Assembly (NCBI GenBank): GCA_049999765.1
Contig: JBNGIQ010009037.1
Location: 1 to 48,836 of the forward strand
Origin: Phaeoceros laevis
Lineage: Eukaryota; Anthocerotophyta; Anthocerotopsida; Notothyladales
Direction of reading: 5' to 3'
DNA: 48,836 nucleotides
The notes under the pieces are model-generated. The model was not told the origin of the DNA and did not search any database. It was given only the letters and a program-made list of their open reading frames with translations. Shown here piece after piece: positions 36,858 through 46,229 of the stretch (within the stretch, counting starts at the first letter, position 1; the number at the start of each line of letters is the position of its first letter). The translations under genes and the position numbers were made by a program.

Positions 36858-38153
36858 TTACAACATCCTAACTTCTAACTTACTTTGAAGGCTTCGAAAT
36901 TTCTCTTCAGCCAATTTCACCTCCTCCAATATTTTTGGAAGATCTTCAACAAATGAAGGAGGTGATAACTTGATCAATGCAAACGCTTTGAGTATATCAA
37001 AAGGAATTGCCATGTTGGATTTCTCCTTAATTTTTGGCAATGCCGTGCTTTTACCTTTCTTCTCACGGCCTTTGCTTTGAACTCCCGCGAACCAACCATC
37101 CACCTCATCATCTTTTTTATTCTTTTTTGAAACAAGCTCCGGGCTCACACCTATTGGAGCGATGAAATCTCTCATTCTGGTAATGGAAAGTGCCCCACCC
37201 CCACTACGCCCAATTGTTAAATGCTTTTGCAAGTAAGCTCTATAAGAGACACATACTACAATCTCATTCCTGAAAGGTTGCGCAAAATTTTTCATTTTTT
37301 TGTATTTCTTCTGTTGTTGTCTCATCTCTCTTTGTTGATGGTAGAACTCGTCTTCCTTAACTTCAAACTCAGCTCTCATCTCTTTTACTTCTGCCCTGAG
37401 TATCCAAATTTCGTCTAGTGCTGCATCTTTTTCAAGAGAGAGAGCAACAATTTTACTTGCTTCTAATTCTTTGGCCTTTCCAGTCTTAACTTCTGCTATC
37501 ACAATTGCTGTATTTTTTCTTTGAGTCCTCATCTCCATCAGCAACATGTCAATGTCCTTGAGTTGTTGAAAAAAACCTTCACGAATGTTGTCATCCTTAC
37601 TGATTTTAGTACATTGCTTATTGTAAAGATGCACAGAAGGTCGTGATCTTCTAAGATAGTTAATCTGTTGCACCATTTTTTTTTCCTCTAGCAATGTTAA
37701 TGACATATGATGCATTTGATACTCAATTTGTTTCACCTCCTCATTTATTTGTTCCACAGTCTCAAATGGAAGTTCTTCTCGCAAAGCTCTTGCACTTGCC
37801 CTTCTCTGACCCCTACTTTGGCTACAGAGATGCAACTTCTGATGGACGGCATTTTTTTCATCCTCTAAACATGTTATTGAGGCAGTAAGGTAATTTCGCC
37901 GATTGTGAGCACACTTCAACTCCTTAGTGATGGTCTCAATTCTTTGGTGCTTATGGTGCACAGTTGCATCGATTTCTCTTATCCTCATTCGCAAAGCCTC
38001 TACCTCTTCGTACTTTCGCACAACCCACTCCTCCAACTCAACCCTATTTATCTTCTCTAGAATCAATCGTTTCACATTTTGCCCCGAGCTTGTAGGGCCT
38101 TCTAGGATCGTCTCAATAGCGATTGGAGCTAACGTGTCACTCATTTTTGCCAT
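36858..38153 (-). CDS. Proton pump interactor-like coiled-coil protein, intronless
   Basis: Single-exon ORF of 431 residues, starting at the ATG 38153-38151. Most of it is charged heptad-like sequence, strongly coiled-coil (about 40-300). The block from about 135 to 180, with FETVEQINEEVKQIEYQM, LTLLEEKKMVQQINYLRRSR, matches the most conserved part of plant proton pump interactor (PPI) proteins, where it reads as a short-helix EEL..I..L...I.HES..L.EEKQ.LREI.QLE. PPI1 binds the regulatory C-terminus of the plasma-membrane H+-ATPase. This protein is shorter than Arabidopsis PPI1 (about 612 residues) and I do not see the N-terminal YYFVK-type segment. Its base composition is clearly more AT-rich than every other gene in the window, and it has no introns. 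It may be a retrocopy, a transferred insert or a divergent family member. The absence of stops over 431 codons argues that it is or was recently functional. Confidence 0.62.
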   Translation of the reverse strand: MAKMSDTLAPIAIETILEGPTSSGQNVKRLILEKINRVELEEWVVRKYEEVEALRMRIREIDATVHHKHQRIETITKELKCAHNRRNYLTASITCLEDEKNAVHQKLHLCSQSRGQRRASARALREELPFETVEQINEEVKQIEYQMHHMSLTLLEEKKMVQQINYLRRSRPSVHLYNKQCTKISKDDNIREGFFQQLKDIDMLLMEMRTQRKNTAIVIAEVKTGKAKELEASKIVALSLEKDAALDEIWILRAEVKEMRAEFEVKEDEFYHQQREMRQQQKKYKKMKNFAQPFRNEIVVCVSYRAYLQKHLTIGRSGGGALSITRMRDFIAPIGVSPELVSKKNKKDDEVDGWFAGVQSKGREKKGKSTALPKIKEKSNMAIPFDILKAFALIKLSPPSFVEDLPKILEEVKLAEEKFRSLQSKLEVRML

Positions 38154-38990
38154 GATTATTTCTCTATCAAGTCGTGCAATGTCAATATGTCATAACCCTA
38201 GATATGTCGAACGCGCTAGAATTGCTATAGCCTACAAAAAAACTCTATGAGTAAGCGACACAATGATGTGGACAGGTCCAAGCCTATGGTAGGATTGATG
38301 ACAAGCTTTATGGTAGGATTGATGACAAGCTTTAGACTGCAGTCCATAAAGAGCTAAAAGTTATACTAGATTGAGGAGAAGATGATGTAGAAGACTATAT
38401 TCTCTAGAGGTGTAGCTTCCCATATATAGTTTGTCCTCTAGCTAACCATCAGTCCGAAACCATGTAAACTAAGATCTCAAAACTTTCAGTCTTTCACCAC
38501 AAAAACAAACTTCATATCTTAAAAATCTTAATTGGATAATAGAATTGGAAACGCCATGAGAAGCGTGTGTTCGAAAACCTAACACCGCGAAAACCTAACC
38601 CGCGTCATTCCTACAGCAGACTTCTGGACAATGCTCAGCATTGGAAGTCATTCCACTTTGGGCTTGGCTCAGGCAAGTCTCGAGTGCTCACCACTATTAC
38701 TGCGCTTTAGTATCAAGATGTGACATGATTTTGGTGCTACTGTGGCAGTCCTGTACCAAAATTCTTGGTCACTACCAGACAGAGGACCATCTGGAGTGTC
38801 CAACAGCCTATGAGCCAGGGCCAGTTTTCCAGCATGTCGACATAACGTTTACCAAAGCTTCTGTAAATTCGTTTGACACGTTAGACACTGCCCTCAGCAC
38901 CAGCATAGACTTACTCCTTCCTGCCTTCCGCACTTTGCATTTTTTCGTCTATAAAAAGCCTTTCCAAGGCCAGCTCAACCGCGATAACGG
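38154..38990. other. Intergenic region upstream of the PPI-like gene
   Basis: AT-rich near 38154-38560, which should include the PPI-like promoter, then normal composition. A 24-nt tandem duplication lies at 38285-38332. An ORF of 136 codons (38641-39051) has no similarity I know. Confidence 0.4.
38285..38332. repeat. 24-nt perfect tandem duplication
   Basis: Two identical 24-nt units, 38285-38308 and 38309-38332, beginning tatggtaggattgatgac. They lie about 130-180 nt upstream of the PPI-like ATG and could be in its promoter. Confidence 0.9.
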
Positions 38991-39390
38991 AGAACGCCTG
39001 CACCTGTTCTCCACCTGGTGGACTGGCACATGGGGCTGCTCAACTACCTGACAGGTACCGATAATGTGCATCATGTCACTTGTTCACGTCGAGCATCCAG
39101 ACTGAGCTGTGCACATGCGCGTGCAAGCTCACACAGAGCTGACTCAGGGACCAAGTGCAGTACATAGTTTTCTTCCATGACAGTGTGAAAATATTGCAGT
39201 ATAGATTGTCTGCTATGCCTGAGCTGTTATCTTGATCTTCAGCATGCGCAAGTTCCAATTTCGTCTCTTACTTTTCCGGATTAGTTTGTTCCTCCACAAT
39301 TATTCCAGAATCGTTCTTGTAATTGGTGAGAAAACCCTGAATCATACTAGAGCTCTCTCGAGGCACCCTGTGCCTGAAGTTCTCATCTCC
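38991..39390 (+). pseudogene. Decayed 5' region of a PAN-domain gene (copy E)
   Basis: This stretch resembles the 5' flank of PAN copy A (about 39670-40130): shared words include gggctgctca, caggtac/aggtacc, gagctgtg, gtgcaagctcac, gacagtgtga, gagttccaat/aagttccaat and tagtttgttcctccaca. Around 39320 the sequence ttgtaattggtgagaaaacc corresponds to the end of the signal-peptide exon plus the intron donor of copy A, followed by ctgaatcat in both. The coding part of the exon is gone. It is a tandem duplicate of the promoter and first exon. Confidence 0.6.
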
Positions 39391-40042
39391 TAAATATCAA
39401 TTTCAGACACACTGACGCGAACTTCGCCAATATTTGCAAGCATTGTGGCTTGCACTGAGGTAGACAGCCTGGGGGCACTAGCGAGGTTTAGGTAGGTGGT
39501 GATGACCATATGCACGGCAATGCTCCGTGGAATGGGGAGCTAGCTAACTACACTGCCTTTTTACCTCCAGAATCCAAGCTGTTCCGAAAACTTTTGTAAA
39601 CATTGTGATCAATAGAGAACGTTGTTCTCTGGCATGTGGCATGGGTACTTGGTTTTCACATGGGTCGTCGTCCAACAGCCTGCACCTCCTCTCAAAGTTA
39701 TCCAGGTGGAGGAGTGGGGCTGCTCATCTACCTTATAGGTACCAATACTGTATGTGCATACGTGCATGGGTCTTGTCGTTGACCAACTTGTGGACATGCA
39801 GACCGAGCTGTAAAAATGTGCGTGCAAGCTCACGCCTAGTGCCTCTAGGATCTTAGAGTACACAGGTTTGGTCCTGGACAGTGTGAGCACTTTGTAGTAT
39901 AAAGTGTGACAAGACCAGAACAGTCACAAATTGTATTGCAGATTCAACGAGTTCCAATTGCCTTTGCTTGCTTGTCCAGACGAGTTTGTTCTTCCACAGT
40001 CCCATCCAGAGCTCAGACAGGGCCAATCTGTATCTGGCACCA

Positions 40043-40576
40043 ATGGCTCCAGTGAAAAGCCTTTTCAATGTGCTGCTCCTTGCTTTCATTCTTTCAATTG
40101 GTAAGTAGCTTCTGAATCATGTTTGATCTTTCCAGATCCTGTGCTGCAGTTTTCTTCTCCTGGTCGATATCAGAATATAGAGCGGATCTATTTGATGAGA
40201 AATCTTATGAGCGGTAGTAGTACTAAGTATCAAGCCTAGCTAGGGGCTCCAACTGATGCACAATGTTACGTAAACATGTACTTACGCTTGTGATTGCATG
40301 TGTCTTCAGCCTCAGGCCCCCAGGGCAGTAGTGGCTGCACAGTGCTGCCAAATGTGGACTTCCCAGGCAATGACATCGATGGCACCTGTATCTACAACAT
40401 CGCTAACATCCCATGGTTGTGCTGAGAAGTGTTACAACGCGAAGACTTGTGTAGGTTTCTTGTGGTCTCCAAACAGCAACCCTGCATTTTGCTGTCTCAA
40501 GAGTGTCATCAGCAGCAGCAACCTCACCCCAAATTCAGGCACATTCGTTGTCACAGGTGAGGTTGGTCATAGCTAG
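40043..40576 (+). pseudogene. Small secreted PAN/Apple-domain gene, copy A (one-base frameshift)
   Basis: Exon 1 (40043-40100) encodes MAPVKSLFNVLLLAFILSI, a signal peptide, and ends in phase 1 at a gtaagt donor. Exon 2 begins at 40316 after cctcag and reads SGCTVLPNVDFPGNDIDGTC, then IYNIAN. One extra C near 40411 (ctaacatcccatgg against aacatccatgg in copy B) shifts the frame; after it, the other frame continues HGCAEKCYNAKTCVGFLWSP and FCCLKSVISSSN to a stop at 40574-40576. With the frame intact it would encode about 105 residues, like the intact gene at 46762-46230. The domain is a single PAN/Apple fold with its Cys pattern. A sequencing error of one base would make this gene functional, so the call pseudogene is provisional. 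Confidence 0.72.
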
Positions 40577-40579
40577 CTT

Positions 40580-41060
40580 GTTCTTTTTTATGACGCCTGC
40601 AGCTGTCAATTGCTCTTCAGTGGACCTGTCGTAGGTCTGGCAATTAATCCGATTTTGTGCAGGCTATGGGGACTGCCGGAACATATTCGACAGACTCCAG
40701 TGATGTATAGGAGTACCACCACAGCGTTAAGCTGGGAACTTTAGTGGAGAATTGCCAACTTGTTGCTGTTTAGATAATGGACTTGATATTCCCGCAGTTC
40801 CAACACATCTTGAATAGTAGCAAAGCTCTGTTAGAGGCTTTGAAAGGGCTTCAACTGTCAGCTTTCGATTTGACATGTACTGCTCCCCCGTCTAGATCTG
40901 CATGCTGAGGTAGCTGCTGTTAGATATGATTCACTTGCAAAAATGGTGACAACCTAGGTGTAGGGTTGCCGACTTCCAACACCTCAGAACCAGCAGCAAT
41001 GTTCCGCTTTCGAGAGCTCAGAGGTACCTGAGCACCTTATGGTAATCTCTTGGAAAAAAG
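40580..41060. repeat. Duplicated block I downstream of PAN copy A
   Basis: About 480 bp that match 44160-44600 closely (for example gacagactccagtgatgtat and accacagcgttaagctggga) and in part 42205-42330. It is the 3' flank of the PAN gene duplicated along with it. No gene is seen inside. Confidence 0.75.
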
Positions 41061-41084
41061 GCATACAATAATAAAGGATTGATG

Positions 41085-41930
41085 CACACGGATTATTATG
41101 GGACTTGTCCTGCCTCGAATCGATGCACGCGGTATGCGTCTCTTACAACGATGTCCCTCTTTTCAACCCTTGACATATTCTCGGTGGAGGAGTGGCAGTC
41201 CCTACACATCCGCAGGTTTTTGGTTACCAGTAGAGGTGTTCCATTGAGCGTGTTCACGAGACCAAACGCCAAAGCTAGCTTCTCAGCATGCCCACACAGT
41301 TATCTTCCTTCTCCTTCTGAGACACTGGCTTCAGAACCAGCTTGGTGCGTAGTACGTGGTTCCGTTCTTCCTTCAAACGTTCATTTGTGCTTCGAACCTT
41401 GCATGAGATGTCGTTCCTTTCATCCCCCACAACAAATGTATGCAACTGCTTGTTCACCTCAATGCCTGCCAATGCAGGTTTCCTGTTAGCTCCTGCCGAC
41501 TTTCTCAACCTTTCGAGTCATCTATCTGCATCTGCGTACGTATTGGCCATGAGCACATATGCAGCGGCATTCTAAGGATCCAGCTCAAGAAGACTTTCAA
41601 ACACCGTGTTCCCCGCTCTATATCCCCATGACCCTGGCATGCATTTAGCAATGACATCAACCCAACAGCATTAATAGTCTTTTCGCACCCAGCTGACTTT
41701 AGCAGCTTCTCTACCTAAATGACCTGCCCGCCTAAGAAGATCAACTATGCACACGTAATGCTCAGTTGTCGGGTTGAGGCCACGCTGTTTCATTAGGCAG
41801 CATACCAGCCAGGATCAACTCTTCGAAACAGGCTTGAAACCATGATCCTCAGCTTTGGCATGGCAACCCTAACACCCATTACTGTCTTCAAGTTCTGACC
41901 AGTGATTCAGACCTCTTCAAGCACACCTAA
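41085..41930 (-). pseudogene. PPR-DYW editing-factor relic
   Basis: Read on the minus strand from about 41880 down: ILAGMLPNET, then GLNPTTEHYVCIVDLLRRAG (last PPR), GLMSLLNACQGHGDIERG, FESLLELDP-stop-NAAAYVLMANTYA (E region), IEVNKQLHTFVVGD (E+ region), and the DYW deaminase domain KLALAFGLVNTLNGTPLLV, NLRMCRDCHSSTE, KRDIVVRDAYRVHRFEAG. The HxE motif region is lost and the CxxCH zinc site survives as CRDCH. Frameshifts and stops occur between most blocks and the final DYW is missing. DYW proteins convert C to U in organellar RNAs; this copy cannot work. Confidence 0.85.
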
Positions 41931-42130
41931 AGATCTGGTGAACAGGCTTGATCGCAAAGTTGTGGGCTTCCGAGAATCAAGCAAAGGCCGATTGTGCTTA
42001 TTTTCAGCTCCTGGACATTCACAAGCCTTAATCTGCAGCAACTGGTAACAGTAAAAGTTTTCAAGAGGCAGGGGATTTGTACGTGTGGCTGACGGGATGA
42101 CCTTTGTTCTGATATTGCCCATCTACATTC
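41840..42130. repeat. Duplicated block, paired with 45170-45530
   Basis: The two stretches share long near-identical runs such as ccttaatctgcagcaactgg and tttggcatggcaaccctaa-like sequence. An ORF on the minus strand reads PLENFYCYQLLQIK here and PLENLSCHQLLQIK in the other copy, so both derive from one ancestor. I cannot name a product. The block overlaps the upstream end of the DYW relic. Confidence 0.7.
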
Positions 42131-42204
42131 AGTTCAGATTCACAAACCCCTTAATTAATCTGCAAACACTAGGCTACATGTATATGGCTGATGGGATGAC
42201 TTTG

Positions 42205-42360
42205 CCAACTTTCATTGTTGCTGTTTAAATAAAGGACTTGATAATCCCCAGTTCCAACATCTTGAATAGTAGCACAGCTCTGCTAGAGGCTTTGAAAGGG
42301 GCTTCAAGCCTTCAACTGTCAGCTTTCGCACACGGATTATTATTATGAAACTTGTCAGCA
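42205..42360. repeat. Third copy of the PAN 3'-flank block, with an internal gap
   Basis: It matches 40752-40870 and then jumps to sequence matching 41085-41110, lacking the about 215 bp that lie between them in block I. The join is at ctgtcagctttcg followed by cacacggattatta. Confidence 0.7.
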
Positions 42361-42559
42361 TGTCTTAGAATGGAAAGTGGACTGGACAATGTTCAACTGC
42401 TGATGAGATCCCACAAGCTCACACTTCCATTCTACCAATTGCAAGACTCGAAGCTATGCCTCCTACTTTGTAACTAGTGCAGCTAGTACTTAGACAGGTC
42501 TTTATAAGCTTGCCTTCTCCTTGACAAGGACTAAAGCTGGCTAGCCTATGGGAACTGGA

Positions 42560-42900
42560 AGCAATCAGGCTTCCTATCTAGGTCTGCTCGGGAACTGGGC
42601 GAATCATGAAAGTCTGTGTCTCCTCCACATAGTTGTTGCACATTTGGTTGTAGATTATCTCTTGGCCTGTGGTGATGCAGGCGGTATAGTTTCCCAGCTG
42701 GACGCTCGGTTGAACAAGGCGGAACACCTGGTTGTACGGCGCAGCGCAACCTGGGGCGGTGCCCACCACTTCCAGCCCAAATGTGTGATTGGGCTCCAAT
42801 TCAAGAGTCCTCAAAGATTGAAAGGTTGCAAGCTCGAAGTCGTTGTTGATGCACTATGCACACCAGGGCCTCCTGCTTTATATGTAAACCAGGGCGCGGG
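42560..42900 (-). pseudogene. Fragment of an unknown small secreted-protein gene, copy 2
   Basis: On the minus strand an open frame reads LELEPNHTFGLEVVGTAPGC, then QPSVQLGNYTACITTG and QEIIYNQMCNNYVEETQT, ending PVPEQT-stop near 42578. The 5' flank (TATA-like catataaag near 42880 and the following 70 nt) and the MCNNYVEE part match copy 1 at 35800-36290, but the middle is different, and the position of the copy 1 ATG reads TTG here. No Met start is evident. Family unknown; several Asn-X-Ser/Thr and Cys residues suit a secreted protein. Confidence 0.4.
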
Positions 42901-43380
42901 AGGGATTGCCATGGCTTCCAGCGCTAGCCACTACAAGAATCGAGGCCCTTACGTAACGCGGAAACGTCTCGTTTGCGTATCGACAACTGCCCAGTATAAG
43001 GAACACCCTCAGTCTAGTCCTCGTGACGCCTCGTTACGCTTCGTTACCAAATAGGCCGTTTCGCAAGTCCTCGTAACGCGAGCCAGTTGGTTGTCAGGGT
43101 TTGTGATGAGAATGAAGAGATAGTTCGAGTAGTCTAGTTGAGGCTTTGACAGTCTTGGCGGACTCAATCTCGTGTGTCCACTTCTCTTGATCGAGGCCTG
43201 ATCTTAGCAGGCCTCCAGGTTTGATCAGCTGCACTGCAGAATTTGCGATGCTTGTAGCAGAAGACATTGTTTCGATTGCGTAATATTTGGCCTAATCTTG
43301 ATACTTGCGAGCTTTCCTTGTTTTTTACTTTTGCTTGCCACGGGTGCAGCATTCTGTCATTTGAAGGGAAATTCACGATC
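42901..43380. other. Unassigned stretch
   Basis: No gene recognised between the fragment of copy 2 and the PPR relic. It shares the gcgcgtgggattgga/gcgcgggagggattg-type flank with 36280-36330, so the duplication extends a little into it. Confidence 0.35.
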
Positions 43381-43399
43381 GAGAGCAACACCTTGAGCA

Positions 43400-43950
43400 G
43401 ATGCCCATCTGATGCCCATCTGCAGCAGAACTTTTATCTTGTATCCATCACTGCCTCCTGCAGGCATGTGCAAGCTAGCAGCTTGCACATTGGAGAAGAA
43501 CTCCATGCACAGATCCAAGAACAAGGATTGCAAGCTGATGCTGGCGTTGGAGCAGCAGTGGTAAATATGTATACATGCAGAGTGCGGTAACACGTTTCAT
43601 TCACAGCAGGTGTTTGATTCGTTGTGTGAAAGAACTCTGGAGGCACGGAATGCACTTATCGCTGGATGTACCCGCCAAGGAGATAAGGATGTTGTGCAGT
43701 CATGGGGGTGTAGTAGAAAATTGCCGAGAGTACTTTGAGGCGATGAGGACAGATTACGGCATCACTGCACCCTTGGAGCACTTCATATGCATGGTTGATC
43801 TTTTGTGGCATGCAGGTCATCTGGGTGAGGCACAACATGTACAGATGGCAGGACCATGCCTTCCCACCCAATGATTTGGCGTGGCACACTCTGCTATGGG
43901 CTTGTCGGAAGTGGAAGAATGTGGAGATGGACAACAAGCTTTCGAAGGTG
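43400..43950 (+). pseudogene. PPR gene relic fused to a PAN fragment
   Basis: Plus-strand PPR pieces: LVSITASC then SSLHIGEELHAQIQEQGLQA and VGAAVVNMYT (about 43435-43575), VFDSLCERTLEARNALIAGC (about 43605-43670), LCSHGGVVENCREYFEAMRT with APLEHFICMVDLLWHAGHLG (about 43690-43835) and AWHTLLWACRKWKNVEMDNK (about 43880-43940), the end of the PPR array. Frame changes between pieces show it is dead. The last piece runs without interruption into PAN copy B: the reading frame goes LSKVQGNDIDVTCLHNVANI. Confidence 0.8.
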
Positions 43951-44153
43951 CAAGGCAACGACATCGATGTCACCTGTCTCCACAACGTCGCCAACATCCA
44001 TGGCTGTGCGGAAAAATGTTACAACGCGTAGATTTCCTGTGGCCTCCAAACAGCAACCCTGCCTTTTGCTGTCTCAAGAGTGTTAGCAGCAGCAGCAACC
44101 GCACCCCAAATTCAGGCATATTCGTTGTCACAAGCGAGGTTGGTCGTAGCTAG
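43945..44153 (+). pseudogene. PAN/Apple-domain exon, copy B (decayed)
   Basis: It matches exon 2 of copy A from GNDIDVTCLHNVANIHGCAE through KCYNA, where a 10-nt deletion (near 44028) puts a stop in frame. Another frame continues FLWPPNSNPAFCCLKSVSSS to a stop at 44151-44153. There is no signal-peptide exon upstream; PPR sequence is joined instead. The 3' flank is the same duplicated block as in copy A. Confidence 0.78.
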
Positions 44154-44600
44154 CTTGTTCTTCTTGATGACGCCTGCAGCTTCCGATTGCTCTTCAGTCG
44201 ACTGTCTCAGGGCTGGCCATTGATCCGATTCCTTGCAGGCTTAGGGGACTGACGGAAAATATTCGACAGACTCCAGTGATGTATGGGAGTACCCACCACA
44301 GCGTTAAGCTGGGAATTTTGCCCACTTGATGGTGTTTAAATTGAGGACTGGAGAATCCCAGTCCCAGCACATCTTTATAGTAGCAAAACTCTTCTGGAGG
44401 TTCTGGAGGGGGCTTCAACTGACAGCTCCCAGGTCTAGATCTGTAGGCTGCGGTAGCTGCTGTTATGATTCACTTGCAAAGATGGCTGTAAAGGAATCAT
44501 GTTGACATGCTAGGTATCCGGTTGCCCAGTTCCAACACCTAACCTGTAGCAATGTTCCACTTTCGACAGATCAGAGGTACCTGAGCTACCATGATCAGTG
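44154..44600. repeat. Duplicated block II downstream of PAN copy B
   Basis: Close match to 40580-41060, see that entry. Differences are scattered substitutions and small indels. Confidence 0.75.
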
Positions 44601-45169
44601 CCTCAATGCCAGGTACCAGTTCTCCCTGAAAGTTAGGTGTGAATAGTGCTATCTCTTACGCATAAACCGGATAAATCTTGTCTGGATTCTGGATTTGTAA
44701 ACCTGTGCTACAAGCTCTCGTTCTTGATATCACCTCCGTGGTGGCATACAACACAAATTTTCAATCAAAACCCACCAAGGTCCGTCAGTGCACAGGTATG
44801 TGCTTCCTGCTGGAAACTTGAACTTGTTGTCCTTGGAACCCTCAGTCTCTTTCAAGTAGTCAGAGTTCAACCCGGGAATCCTGGTCATGATCAGATTAAA
44901 AAGCCTGTCCTCTGCCTGCGGTTTCCTGCCAAAGCTCTTTTCAATTAAAACTCCGGAGTCAGAAAATCCAGCTAGATAGCTGCACCCCTCTCTGCAGACA
45001 TCGATCCTTTCCCAGAGTCAGAAATCTTATCGTTCCAAGTCTGAATCCCATGGCATCAACGCAATTGGGTACGCGCACGCTGGGAACTCGTTTTCTATTG
45101 CTGATATGATGAATCTCTAGGTTCAGGACTTCACAATTGATGGTCCGACACGGACTTCATGCTTGCAAG
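44601..45169. other. Unassigned stretch with a protein-like minus-strand frame
   Basis: On the minus strand at about 44960-44740 a frame reads ARG-like sequence with LNSDYLKETEGSKDNKFKFP then STYLCTDGPWWVLIENL, which looks like real coding sequence. I do not recognise the family, and no start or splice context is clear. It may be another exon relic. Confidence 0.3.
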
Positions 45170-45530
45170 TCGTCTTGAAATCAAGATTTGGTTTGGCAAC
45201 CCTAAACATCCATTACAGTGAAGTTGTGCAATTTCGTTCTTTTTTGTCCGCAAACCGTTTTAAGGAAAGGGCCTTACACTCGGAAAAGAGGTGCTACTCT
45301 GACTGCGGACCTTTCAAGCACACCTCCAATTTGCTTCCTGAACTTTGTGCAAAGTAAACTTTCACTCTTTTCAGTACGTAGCGTCATCTGAAACACAGTG
45401 ACTGTCTCAGGGTCGACGTCTCCCGTTTCCTTGTCAGCTCCTGAAGATTCAGAAACCTTAATCTGCAGCAACTGGTGACAGGAAAGGTTTTCAAGAGGCC
45501 GGGGATTTGTACGTATGGCTGAGGGGATGT
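45170..45530. repeat. Duplicated block, paired with 41840-42130
   Basis: Second copy of the block described at 41840-42130. It carries a 111-codon minus-strand ORF (45609-45274) that is longer here than in the other copy, suggesting that this one is the better preserved. Product unknown. Confidence 0.6.
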
Positions 45531-46229
45531 TCAAACTTTGTTCTAATACGAAACCTTGATGAAGCAACTCGAGGAGACCGTAAACTCTTACTCCAGGCCT
45601 GCATGTCACTGACTCTCAAGCCTCGAAATGCAAACAATACTCTTGGCCAGCACAACATGGAAAATCTGTCCGGCAAGTGCTTACTATATACCATCTGGGT
45701 GTATTAAATTTCAGTGACTGATCTGAGAAAAGTTGCTCACACAAACACTATTGCACACATATTTATTGAATTTTAGTCGACAGCAGCCATCCCCAGAAAA
45801 AACCCTCAGCTGCTGGCAATTGTAAAAACCGGTAGCTAGCTATAGCCTATAGCCTACTCAGCACTAGCTATGTATTGTGGCAACATTTAATAGGAGCTCC
45901 TCAAGGTCACAAGGATCTCGAGTGCTAGTTTCCACTGTTCCCAAGTCACAACTAAGCAAGCCTGCATACATATCTAAAGCGGCAGCAAATGTGTGATACA
46001 TGTTGCCCTTGGAAGTAACCTTAACCTCTTAGACCTTGGAGACCCCGTTGCTTAGCAGTTCTTTCCGAGATGGAATGATCACTGGAACTTGTCAAAATGT
46101 TGCCTACAGTCCCCATAGCCTGCAAACAACGAAATCCACACGATCTTTGAGCCGACTGGTGAAGCTCTTCAAAAAAATGGTGTAGAACAATGCCAGCGTT
46201 TGTAAACCTACGATAATCATCACACAATA
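45531..46229. other. Intergenic: 3' flank of the intact PAN gene
   Basis: No gene recognised. Short tagctagct/atagcctatagcc words near 45835-45850 are low-complexity. Confidence 0.35.
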
